Shown: positions 1 to 5,899, counted from the first letter of the stretch. The stretch is 6,555 nt of DNA from Sedimentisphaerales bacterium (GCA_030640865.1 DAOWIP010000123.1:1-6555), one strand, 5' to 3'. Notes: generated by a model from the sequence alone, not told the origin. Translations and numbers: made by a program.

Positions 1-166
1 CTTCTGTCTTCTGATTTCTTAATTTCTTCCTATTTGATGTTCGATGTTCAATTCTTCTCCCTCTCTCCCACCCGTCCACTCTTCTTCTCTTCTTTCTTTC
101 TCACCACTCACCACCCACCACTCTTCTATCCCTCTTTCTCACAACTCACAACTCACAACTCACAAC
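1..166. repeat. degenerate heptamer (7-bp) repeat tract
   Basis: Almost the whole stretch is pyrimidine-rich on the + strand and can be cut into 7-base units. The clearest block is four perfect TCACAAC copies at 139-166. Before it lie TCACCAC, TCACCAC and CCACCAC at 101-121, then TTGATGT and TCGATGT at 34-47, and CTTCTGT and CTTCTGA at 1-14. Phase shifts of a few bases separate the blocks. The last TCACAAC contains the reverse complement of the TGA stop of the neighbouring flavin reductase, so the array begins inside that gene's final codons. I see no gene in this stretch. The pattern resembles the heptameric STRR repeats known from filamentous cyanobacteria in unit length, but I do not claim the same family. 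Confidence 0.75.
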
Positions 167-714
167 TTCTTCACTAATTCCGGCGTCGCGAACAGATGCC
201 CGCCGAGGTGATGCAGGGTTTTACCTTCTGGTTTTTCGACGAGCAGTCTTTCATCGAAGGCATCTGAGTCCACCGCTGCATGGACAATATCACCGACAAT
301 AATATCGGTTTTATCTAAGGCCAGCCGATCCCATATTTTGCACTCGATCCAACCGATGCAGTCTTGAGGAACAAGGGCATCGATTTTTTTGCCGGGTAAT
401 GTTTGGATATTCAGGTCGGAGAATTTATTCACATCTCGGCCGGAGACGCTGCCGGTTTTTTGTACCATCTCGATTTGCGAAACATGTGGGACGCAGGCGA
501 TGAATTCACCTGTGGCGATTATGTTTTTATATGTCTGATGGCCGTGTCCTACGACTGCCAGCAGCTTGGGCGGTTCCTTGCGGGCCGGCGAGCACCAGGC
601 AATCGGAGCGATGTCATAAACACCGTTTTCGTCTCTCGTGGAAAGAAGAATTATCGAGCCGTGGTTGATTAAGCGATATGCCGTATTAGTTGGCAGTTCG
701 ACATAGTTTTTCAT
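160..714 (-). CDS. flavin reductase-like (flavoredoxin family) FMN-binding protein
   Basis: This 184-aa protein matches the flavin reductase-like FMN-binding split-barrel family (DIM6/NTAB, flavoredoxin type), which is usually 170-200 aa. Visible family signs are the early strand with IILLSTRDENGVYDIAPIAW (21-40), the S-P-A-R-K-E-P-P-K segment (42-50), G-H-G-H-Q-T-Y-K-N (56-64), the S-G-R-D-V-N-K-F motif (91-98) that corresponds to the usual G-R-x-x-D-K-F, and a histidine-rich HHLGGHLFA near the C-terminus (168-176). Such proteins are cytosolic, bind FMN and transfer electrons from NAD(P)H or a redox partner; the acceptor cannot be told from sequence. The ATG at 714 is supported by an AAGGA ribosome binding site 8 bases upstream. 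The gene is divergent from the enolase-superfamily gene, and its stop codon lies inside a heptamer repeat. Family confidence is high, specific activity unknown. Confidence 0.88.
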   Translation of the reverse strand: MKNYVELPTNTAYRLINHGSIILLSTRDENGVYDIAPIAWCSPARKEPPKLLAVVGHGHQTYKNIIATGEFIACVPHVSQIEMVQKTGSVSGRDVNKFSDLNIQTLPGKKIDALVPQDCIGWIECKIWDRLALDKTDIIVGDIVHAAVDSDAFDERLLVEKPEGKTLHHLGGHLFATPELVKKL

Positions 715-722
715 TACTGGAA

Positions 723-727
723 TCCTT
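723..727 (-). promoter_or_regulatory. ribosome binding site of flavin reductase gene
   Basis: On the minus strand AAGGA lies 8 bases before the ATG at 714. This is one of only two good Shine-Dalgarno matches in the window and it fixes the start of the 184-aa protein. Confidence 0.7.
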
Positions 728-834
728 ATACGCTTTAATTTATTTCATCATTTCTATAGCTGTTATATGTTAGCTTCACACCAATTTTAATCAAGGTCTA
801 TATGTTACTGCTTTCATATATGTGGCAATCTGTT

Positions 835-840
835 TATACT
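835..840 (+). promoter_or_regulatory. possible -10 box just before enolase-superfamily gene
   Basis: TATACT lies 8 bases before the ATG at 849. Only a poor -35 match (TTTCAT, 812-817, spacing 17) stands upstream. If this box is used, transcription would begin at about the start codon and the mRNA would be nearly leaderless. That fits the absence of any Shine-Dalgarno sequence before 849. The rest of the 134-bp divergent spacer (715-848) is AT-rich; apart from the minus-strand ribosome binding site at 723-727 I find no convincing signal in it. Confidence 0.25.
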
Positions 841-848
841 GTTATCTA

Positions 849-2039
849 ATGTCTAATCGTTTGGTACAATTGGAATTGTTTCATTTATACCTTCCGTTTC
901 GGGGGAAATTTACTCATTCTGCTGCTCAGCGTAGTGGTACGGACACGGTAGTGGCTGTTGCTTTGTTGGCTGATGGGACGGTGGGTTTTGGAGAGGGTGT
1001 ACCTTGTTCTGATGTTACTGGTGAAACGATTGAGTCGGTTTTTTACAATGTCGCTGACACCTTAGCGGGAAGTTTGGCACGGGTTGAGCCGAAAAGTTTC
1101 GCTGAGCTGCTGGACCTGGCCGATCAACTGCCCTTTACCAATGAGCAGGGACAGATTATCAATACAGCTCGCTGCTGCGTTGAATTGGCGCTACTGGACG
1201 CTTACGGCAAATATTTCGGGAACAGTATGTCGAGTTTGGCGGGCTGGCTGGGTTTTGGTGGCTTTGCCGAGGGCGGCGGACTGGAACAGATACGCGTAAG
1301 TGGTGTGCTGGACGGTACTAATCGTCGGGAGCTTGCTCGGCGTTTGCGGTTAATGCGTTTGTACGGCCTGCGGGATTTCAAGCTGAAAATGGGCTGCCGA
1401 AACGATCAGGAAAACCTTGATTTCCTATATCGGCGGCTGGAGCAGGCTCTACGGCGGCAGAAAGTGAGCCTGCGAGTGGATGCCAATGGGGCGTGGGATA
1501 TTGATACAGCTATGGCGATGAGTGAAAAGCTGACTGATTATCAGGTTTGCTGCCTTGAACAACCGCTGGCGGTTGATGATCGCTCACATCTCTTTACCCT
1601 GGCGGAACTTAGCGAGATTCCATTGATGGCGGACGAGTCGCTGGTGAGCCTGGAAGACGGTCAATTTCTGCTGGAAAACAACCTGGTCGATTTTTTTAAT
1701 ATCCGTATAAGCAAAAATGGCGGTCTTCTGCCGGCCCTGCGGCTGGCGGAAATGGCGGCAGGCAGCGGCCTGGGCTATCAGCTTGGCGCGGTGGTCGGCG
1801 AGAGCGGAATATTGGCTGCGGCAGGGAGACATTTTCTGCAAATGGTTCCTGATGTTACATTTACGGAAATTTCATACGGAACTTTCCTGCTTCAGGAGGA
1901 CATTGTCGATCAGCAAATGCGCTTCGGCTACCAAGGCCGACTCCGCCCACTGAACCGAGCGGGACTGGGAATTACCGTCAGCCGAAAAAAATTTGCAAAA
2001 TTTACCACGGCTCCACCGAGAAAAATCCATCTGGCATGA
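849..2039 (+). CDS. enolase-superfamily enzyme, muconate-lactonizing (MLE) subgroup-like
   Basis: This 396-aa protein has the two-domain enolase-superfamily layout. The N-terminal capping domain (about 1-140) carries the GFGEGVP loop (46-52). The C-terminal barrel carries the full MLE-subgroup catalytic set: K178-L-K180 in FKLKMG, metal ligands D211 (RVDANGAW), E237 (CLEQPL) and D262 (ADES), and the second-face lysine K289 (ISKNGG). K180 and K289 are the expected acid/base pair acting on a carbon next to a carboxylate. Members include cycloisomerases, o-succinylbenzoate synthases, N-acylamino acid racemases and dipeptide epimerases. The D-x-D signature of Ala-Glu dipeptide epimerases near the C-terminus is not seen; the aligned stretch reads T-E-I-S-Y (339-343), so I leave the substrate open. 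I chose ATG 849 over GTG 822 because the family's first strand (LVQLELFHLYLPF) begins right after it and residues encoded upstream look non-coding. No ribosome binding site is visible. The enzyme is cytosolic and divergent from the flavin reductase gene. Confidence 0.87.
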   Translation: MSNRLVQLELFHLYLPFRGKFTHSAAQRSGTDTVVAVALLADGTVGFGEGVPCSDVTGETIESVFYNVADTLAGSLARVEPKSFAELLDLADQLPFTNEQGQIINTARCCVELALLDAYGKYFGNSMSSLAGWLGFGGFAEGGGLEQIRVSGVLDGTNRRELARRLRLMRLYGLRDFKLKMGCRNDQENLDFLYRRLEQALRRQKVSLRVDANGAWDIDTAMAMSEKLTDYQVCCLEQPLAVDDRSHLFTLAELSEIPLMADESLVSLEDGQFLLENNLVDFFNIRISKNGGLLPALRLAEMAAGSGLGYQLGAVVGESGILAAAGRHFLQMVPDVTFTEISYGTFLLQEDIVDQQMRFGYQGRLRPLNRAGLGITVSRKKFAKFTTAPPRKIHLA

Positions 2040-2104
2040 CTACAATATAATGTAAAAACACTAATTTCGGGAAAATCGTGTTTTGCCGAAAATAGCCGAA
2101 AAAC

Positions 2105-2124
2105 GTTCAATTTAATGAACTTTT
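2105..2124 (+). terminator. weak AT-rich hairpin after enolase-superfamily gene
   Basis: GTTCA and TGAAC form a 5-bp stem with a 6-base loop, followed by TTTT, 65 bases after the stop codon at 2039. The stem is short and AT-rich, so this is only a candidate terminator. The surrounding spacer (2040-2267) is very AT-rich with several T runs of six to eight bases and holds no convincing gene. Confidence 0.3.
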
Positions 2125-2185
2125 AACGCAAAAGGATTAATAAAAAAATCCGGCTTGCTGTTTTTTGTATAAAAATCGGTGTTTT

Positions 2186-2214
2186 TTGACGTTTTTTTTG
2201 ACATTTATTATAGT
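2186..2214 (+). promoter_or_regulatory. sigma-70-type promoter for the 149-aa protein gene
   Basis: A -35 box TTGACG (2186-2191) and a -10 box TATAGT (2209-2214) are separated by exactly 17 bases. Transcription would start near 2221, giving a leader of about 47 bases before the ATG at 2268. The spacer is T-rich, so some chance matching is expected, but both boxes match the consensus at five and four of six positions. Confidence 0.5.
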
Positions 2215-2267
2215 TTTTGAGCATTTCCAAAATAGCAAAAACAGTCATTTTAAGTACCTGAATTTCC

Positions 2268-2717
2268 ATGTTACCAAACGATAATCTGATAGAAAAAGGA
2301 CTGCTCATCGTTACCGGTTCAACGGTGCGAGCACAACAAGCCGACCGTCCACTGGCCTATCGACTTAAGTCATACATCGAAGGGTTGCTTACCAATACGA
2401 ATGATGATTTTATTATGGTAGTACTAAGCGATGTGTGGTATCTCAATGCCGAACCACTACGGCGTCTGCCGGTGATCTCCATCGGTGGACCAAGCGTGAA
2501 CGCTGTCTCGGCTTACCTGTATAAACGTCTGGATAGCGCCCTGGCAGTTGACGATACGCTTCTTATCCAAATGGACCCACAACTACAAGACCTGCGAGTG
2601 AGCCTCTGGGGGATGAACCATAAAACAACCGAAGACGCTCTTGATATCTTCATCGAAAGAGGACACCTTCGTCGCTTCATCGAGGCCGTAACCGACCGGA
2701 TAGAAAGTGGAGAGTGA
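2268..2717 (+). CDS. hypothetical protein, 149 aa, alpha/beta
   Basis: I do not recognise this protein. It is a soluble, probably cytosolic alpha/beta protein with no signal peptide or membrane span. Strand-like hydrophobic segments GLLIVTGSTV (11-20), FIMVVLSDVWYL (48-59) and LPVISIGGPSVN (67-78) alternate with helix-like segments. The I-G-G-P-S-V-N loop (72-78) after a strand resembles the glycine-rich turn of nucleotide- or ligand-binding Rossmann-like folds, but no diagnostic motif is complete. The C-terminal half has W-G-M-N-H-K-T-T-E-D-A (114-124) followed by an amphipathic helix with many charges (125-147). Codon use and absence of frame breaks suggest a real gene, and a promoter candidate lies at the right distance. 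No Shine-Dalgarno sequence is visible before the ATG. The last codons and the TGA stop fall inside a 7-bp repeat array, so the final residues (ESGE) may be repeat-derived. It is convergent with the lipoprotein gene. Confidence 0.72.
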   Translation: MLPNDNLIEKGLLIVTGSTVRAQQADRPLAYRLKSYIEGLLTNTNDDFIMVVLSDVWYLNAEPLRRLPVISIGGPSVNAVSAYLYKRLDSALAVDDTLLIQMDPQLQDLRVSLWGMNHKTTEDALDIFIERGHLRRFIEAVTDRIESGE

Positions 2718-2758
2718 AGGGTGGAGAGTAGAGGGTAGAGGGTAAAGAGAAGACAGAA
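2703..2758. repeat. degenerate heptamer repeat array overlapping a stop codon
   Basis: Eight consecutive 7-base units can be read on the + strand: GAAAGTG, GAGAGTG, AAGGGTG, GAGAGTA, GAGGGTA, GAGGGTA, AAGAGAA and GACAGAA. The first six fit the pattern RARRGTR. The tract is almost pure purine on the coding strand of the upstream gene, and the TGA stop (2715-2717) spans the second and third units. It ends with the 12-mer AGAAGACAGAAG, which is also found on the minus strand at the far left of the window, so the two tracts are probably related. Confidence 0.72.
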
Positions 2759-2782
2759 GATCACAAAGTGTGGTTAAGCCTT

Positions 2783-2803
2783 GTAGGGTGTGCTTTGCCC
2801 ACA
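2783..2803. repeat. imperfect palindrome of the GTAGGGTG...CCCAC type
   Basis: GTGTGC (2788-2793) and GCCCAC (2797-2802) face each other across TTT, forming a 6-bp stem with one mismatch. The surrounding word GTAGGGTG(T/G)GC-TTT-GCCCAC resembles a dispersed palindromic repeat I have seen between genes in many bacterial genomes; that resemblance is from memory. It sits between the convergent stops at 2717 and 2831 and could slow transcription from either side, although no strong T run follows directly. I see no gene in 2718-2830. Confidence 0.4.
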
Positions 2804-2830
2804 TGGTTTTCTGTCTTGCGATAATCGATT

Positions 2831-3250
2831 TTACATCGGTAGCCGATTATGATCGAGGGCTTCGCCGCGCAGAGCGGCGGCTCGCTGGATAAGGGCGTCT
2901 CGGTCGGCGGTACGACTTGGCTCAAGGGGAAAATGCCATTTATGACGGTCGGTCAGCCTGGCCGGCAGCAGCACTTCAGAGAAAAAATCAATACCAGGCC
3001 ACTGATAGAACGGCACAGGCGTTCGGCGGGAGGTCTTGAGTGTCTGAAATCCTTTTTTGCGAACAACCGCCTCGTAGTGGCCATGCCACGTTAACGGGAC
3101 CGTAACCGGTGTGGCGCCCACTTCCTCGTCGTTGAGCCAGACCATAGCCCCTGCCGGTTCGGTGGTTATCGCTATCAAGCGTTCTACACAGCCGGTCAGG
3201 GCGAAGTAGCATAACGCGATAATCAGGATTAAAAGAGCGTTTCGTTTCAT
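2831..3250 (-). CDS. PEGA-domain lipoprotein
   Basis: This 139-aa protein begins with a lipoprotein signal peptide: MKR, a hydrophobic core (5-17), and the lipobox L18-T19-G20-C21, so the mature protein would carry lipid on Cys21. The next residues are V-E, not Asp, which in a Lol-type diderm suggests the outer membrane. Residues 22-72 form a PEGA domain (ITTEPAGAMVWLNDEEVGATP, then a W-H-G-H-Y-E-A-V-V-R-K-K-G-F strand pair), a small beta fold found in surface and extracellular proteins. The region after it, with Y-Q-W-P-G-I-D-F-F-S-E-V-L-L-P (82-96), resembles short PEGA lipoproteins I associate with planctomycetes. The C-terminal 40 residues are charged. Its ATG overlaps the TGA of the 55-aa gene upstream (ATGA), indicating translational coupling; it is the last gene of the operon. 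Molecular role is unknown. Confidence 0.85.
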   Translation of the reverse strand: MKRNALLILIIALCYFALTGCVERLIAITTEPAGAMVWLNDEEVGATPVTVPLTWHGHYEAVVRKKGFQTLKTSRRTPVPFYQWPGIDFFSEVLLPARLTDRHKWHFPLEPSRTADRDALIQRAAALRGEALDHNRLPM

Positions 3251-3414
3251 ACATCATCCGGAAATTGTTCGGAGGCGTCCTTGCTGGCAGCGGTCAGAGC
3301 ACGATAAAAACACCAGCACAGCCCGCCAACAATTATTAAAAACATTCCCGCCAGAATACCATAGGCCCAGGCGGACAATTCACCATCATAAGTTATTTCA
3401 GCCAACAAGTTCAT
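3247..3414 (-). CDS. 55-aa single-span protein, likely NSS transporter small subunit
   Basis: This short reading frame encodes 55 aa. Residues 1-14 are polar with three acidic residues, 15-38 form one strongly hydrophobic helix (AWAYGILAGMFLIIVGGLCW), and 39-55 form a charged tail with Lys and five acidic residues. It starts 37 bases after the NSS transporter stop and ends in an ATGA overlap with the lipoprotein gene, which argues strongly that it is translated. Bacterial NSS transporters often have a tiny one-helix partner encoded next to them; the MetP/MetS methionine-alanine importer of Corynebacterium is the known example. I infer the same role here from position and topology, with the glycine-rich helix as weak support; I cannot confirm family membership by eye. 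Ribosome binding site is weak (AAAGG about 14 bases upstream). Confidence 0.78.
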   Translation of the reverse strand: MNLLAEITYDGELSAWAYGILAGMFLIIVGGLCWCFYRALTAASKDASEQFPDDV

Positions 3415-3451
3415 AAGTATTTCAAAGACCTTTGCAAAATTTCCTTATAAC

Positions 3452-4975
3452 CTAATTATCGAATTCGACAATTTTAGTAATTTTTTTGGGCTGCCAGAGG
3501 GCCAGGATAACTGCAAGCATAAAAACAAACAGCGTCATACACAAGTTCAGAATATTTTGGCCGATCAGTTCGCCCTGCGAATCGACAAGGAAACCGGTCT
3601 CGCCGGTAACATCGTCGTAAAGGTTCCAGCAAAACAAGGTTGCCAAAATACCCGGAACCACCACACGAATAGACCATTCCCACCAGGGGCCTAACTTCCA
3701 ATCGCTGTTGCTGTTAGCGTGCGAGCGCAATTTACCGACATCGAAAAACCAGCCCAGTATCAGACATTCTACCAGTCCCACAAACATAATACCCCAGGTG
3801 CCCTCGTTGACGATACTGTCAACAGTGCCAAGCCAGTTCAGGCCGCCGCGCGTGGTGAACAACAGCCCGACGGAAAAACCGACCAGCGACATAACCGAGA
3901 GTACTCCGATACGTTTCCAGCCGGTCTTGTCGATCATGCTTGCCAGGGCCGCCTCGGTAATGGAAAAGGCCGAGTCGATGCCAAGGAGCAGCAGAGCAAT
4001 AAAAAAGATCGCGGAAAATATATTCGGCAGAGGCAGTTGGGACAACGCCTCAGGAAAGGCCACAAAGGCCAATCCTACAGACTCCGACTTGTCCAGAACT
4101 TCGTGCACCGGCTGGCCGGTCTTCAGGGCCAGGGCGCCCATCGTAGCGAAAACGGCGATCCCGGCAATAAAACTGGTAGCAAGGTCCGCCAGGGCGATAA
4201 TCAGGGCGTTGTTGTTTATGTCACTTTTGCGATGAAGAAAACTGGCATAAGTAACCATTACGCCAAACGCTATTGTCATCGAGAAAAAAACCTGTCCGAA
4301 AGCGGCACGCCAGACCTTTGGGTCCTTCAAAACAACCCAGTCGGGTTCCAGATAATATTCCAGCCCCTGTACGGCCCCATCAAGTGTCAAGCCGCGGACC
4401 GTCAGAATAAGCAGCATCAACCAGGGTATAGGCACGGTCCAGAGGACGATTTTGCTGACGATTTTAACGCCTTTGAAAATGCACAGATACATAATCGACC
4501 AGACTGCCGCCAGGGCCGCCACAATCGGCCATCTAAAGCCGCCTAAATTATGGTTCTGTGTAAATTGTAAATATTCATCGAAAAAGTATCGTTTGGGATT
4601 TTCGGCCCAGGGAAGAGGGCTTTGGAAACTGTCGATCAGATAGTTCAGACACCAGGCTAAAACGGCGGCGTAATAACAGACGATAATGAAACTCAGTACA
4701 ATCGGCCACCAGCCGACAAACTCCCATCGCCGACCTACCTTTTTGAACGCGCCCGGAGCAGCCTGCTGCGTAAGATGCCCAAGGGAAAACTCCATAATCA
4801 GCAAAGGAATCCCGATGACCAGCATGGCAATGATGTAGGGAATCAAAAAGGCGCTGCCGCCGTTGCTGTAGGCCTCATGGGGAAAACGCCAAACATTGCC
4901 CAGGCCCACGGCCGAGCCGATGGCAGCCAGGATAAAACTACTCCGCGAACCCCAGTTTTCACGGGTTTCTTTCAT
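3452..4975 (-). CDS. NSS (SNF/SLC6)-family Na+-dependent transporter
   Basis: This 507-aa inner-membrane protein has about 12 hydrophobic spans (roughly 13-33, 40-66, 88-115, 149-167, 172-194, 224-247, 255-283, 318-346, 353-374, 388-411, 432-456, 474-494), the usual bacterial NSS size. TM1 carries the family hallmark AAIGSAVGLGNVWRFP (17-32), with the unwound G-L-G-N segment for sodium and substrate. TM6 has F231-S-M-T-I-A-F-G-V-M-V-T-Y-A-S (to 245), and TM8 has L-G-I-D334-S335, matching the Na2 site. These proteins import amino acids or related amines with sodium; the substrate cannot be assigned. By my eye alignment Asp264 in TM7 takes the place of LeuT Asn286 and Ser268 that of LeuT Glu290. 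The gene starts 6 bases after the amidohydrolase stop with no clear ribosome binding site, implying coupled translation, and is followed by a probable small subunit and a lipoprotein. Confidence 0.95.
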   Translation of the reverse strand: MKETRENWGSRSSFILAAIGSAVGLGNVWRFPHEAYSNGGSAFLIPYIIAMLVIGIPLLIMEFSLGHLTQQAAPGAFKKVGRRWEFVGWWPIVLSFIIVCYYAAVLAWCLNYLIDSFQSPLPWAENPKRYFFDEYLQFTQNHNLGGFRWPIVAALAAVWSIMYLCIFKGVKIVSKIVLWTVPIPWLMLLILTVRGLTLDGAVQGLEYYLEPDWVVLKDPKVWRAAFGQVFFSMTIAFGVMVTYASFLHRKSDINNNALIIALADLATSFIAGIAVFATMGALALKTGQPVHEVLDKSESVGLAFVAFPEALSQLPLPNIFSAIFFIALLLLGIDSAFSITEAALASMIDKTGWKRIGVLSVMSLVGFSVGLLFTTRGGLNWLGTVDSIVNEGTWGIMFVGLVECLILGWFFDVGKLRSHANSNSDWKLGPWWEWSIRVVVPGILATLFCWNLYDDVTGETGFLVDSQGELIGQNILNLCMTLFVFMLAVILALWQPKKITKIVEFDN

Positions 4976-4981
4976 TGAGGG

Positions 4982-5899
4982 CTAACTCGCATTATTTTCC
5001 GGCTCGGTCTTGTCCCCGGCAGCATCAGATTCCCGTGGAACCATTACAGACGGAGCCGCTCCCGACAGGCTCAGTCCGAGCAGTTCCAAACTGTTCCGCT
5101 CGATAATGCTCCGCAATTGCTCACGTGGGACGGCGGGCAGCACCGAGTCCAGCGTGATCTTGTTGAGATTATACAGGGCTTCGGCAGCAGCTTTAACGGT
5201 GTAACTGGGAAAATCACTGGCAAAGAGTAGTTTTTCAATAACACCGTATTCATAAGCAAGGGTTAAGGTCCGATAAGCCTGCCAGGGTTTGTCGGTCAGG
5301 CCGGCTACGTCGGCGTAAATATTGGCATGCTTGGCCAGCAGGGCCAGGCTCTGCTCGATCCAGGGAAAGCCGAGATGGGAAATAATGAGCTTCAGTTTTG
5401 GGAAACTGCGGGCCACCTCATCCAGGCTTGACGGATTAGCGAACTCCAGCACCGCGGAAACAGGCAAAGCCTCGCCATACAGAAAATAAACAGGCATGAT
5501 GAGTTTTTCAGCCAGTTCATAGATTCTCATAGCGCGTGTATCGCAGGGATGGAATCCCTGACAGGCGGGACTGAGAACCACACCGGCAAAATTATCCTCT
5601 TGTTGCAGTCGCTGCAATTCATCCAGATTGCCACTAATGGCAGGGTCGAGGCCGGCAAATCCGATCATCCTGTCCGAATGGGTTTTGACATACTCACTGA
5701 TAAAGCGATTGGGAATCTCGGCTTCCAGCAGACTACTGCAAAAACCAAGAACAAGCACCGCCTCTGCGGGACCGGACGATTCAAAATGTTGCTCCGGCTT
5801 AGCGGGCAGCGCATTGGTGGTGCCAAGGCACGAAAAATCCTGCGATTGGCCTAATTGACTAAGCGAGGGCCAAATGTGACTGTGACAGTCAACTATCAT
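4982..5899 (-). CDS. amidohydrolase-2 family metal-dependent hydrolase
   Basis: This 305-aa TIM-barrel protein fits the amidohydrolase-2 branch (ACMSD/dihydroxybenzoate decarboxylase-like and lactone hydrolases). It opens with MIVDCHSHIW, giving the metal-binding H6-x-H8 pair on strand 1. H175 lies in I-I-S-H-L-G-F-P-W and D229 in F-A-S-D-F-P-S, the expected strand-6 histidine and strand-8 aspartate. The strand-5 histidine normally seen in a P-V-x-x-H-x-G segment is missing: the stretch reads P-V-Y-F-L140-Y-G-E. The last 25 residues are a polar, low-complexity tail. ATG 5899 is chosen because the barrel begins there; the frame stays open to 6181, but those 94 residues look non-coding and a promoter lies within them. 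Ribosome binding site is weak (ACAGG about 10 bases upstream). As first gene of the transporter operon it may process an imported compound; the reaction is unknown. Confidence 0.88.
   Translation of the reverse strand: MIVDCHSHIWPSLSQLGQSQDFSCLGTTNALPAKPEQHFESSGPAEAVLVLGFCSSLLEAEIPNRFISEYVKTHSDRMIGFAGLDPAISGNLDELQRLQQEDNFAGVVLSPACQGFHPCDTRAMRIYELAEKLIMPVYFLYGEALPVSAVLEFANPSSLDEVARSFPKLKLIISHLGFPWIEQSLALLAKHANIYADVAGLTDKPWQAYRTLTLAYEYGVIEKLLFASDFPSYTVKAAAEALYNLNKITLDSVLPAVPREQLRSIIERNSLELLGLSLSGAAPSVMVPRESDAAGDKTEPENNAS

Noticed and set aside
1..166. CRISPR array
   Set aside because: Units are 7 bases, directly tandem, degenerate and without spacers; no cas gene is present.
403..672. 89-codon frame opposite the flavin reductase gene
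   Set aside because: It is wholly antisense to a gene with clear family motifs and a good ribosome binding site; the product shows no pattern.
822..848. GTG start nine codons upstream for the enolase-superfamily protein
   Set aside because: No ribosome binding site, and the added residues (Cys/Tyr-rich) precede the family's normal first strand. The TATACT box would lie inside the coding region.
849..2039. Assignment as Ala-D/L-Glu dipeptide epimerase
   Set aside because: The general MLE-subgroup catalytic residues are there, but the D-x-D substrate signature is absent, so a specific name would be unsafe.
2123..2308. 61-codon minus-strand frame in the AT-rich spacer
   Set aside because: Product is Lys/Ile/Phe-rich from T runs, there is no ribosome binding site, and it overlaps the promoter and start of the 149-aa gene.
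2821..2850. ATAATCG/CGATTAT inverted repeat at the end of the lipoprotein gene as a terminator
   Set aside because: The 7-bp arms are separated by 16 bases, overlap the last codons, and no T run follows on the minus strand.
3719..4546. Long open frame (275 codons) on the + strand opposite the transporter gene
   Set aside because: It is antisense to a well-supported NSS transporter. The product is Gln/Arg/His/Lys-rich with no domain pattern, as expected of a shadow of membrane-helix codons, and it has no ribosome binding site.
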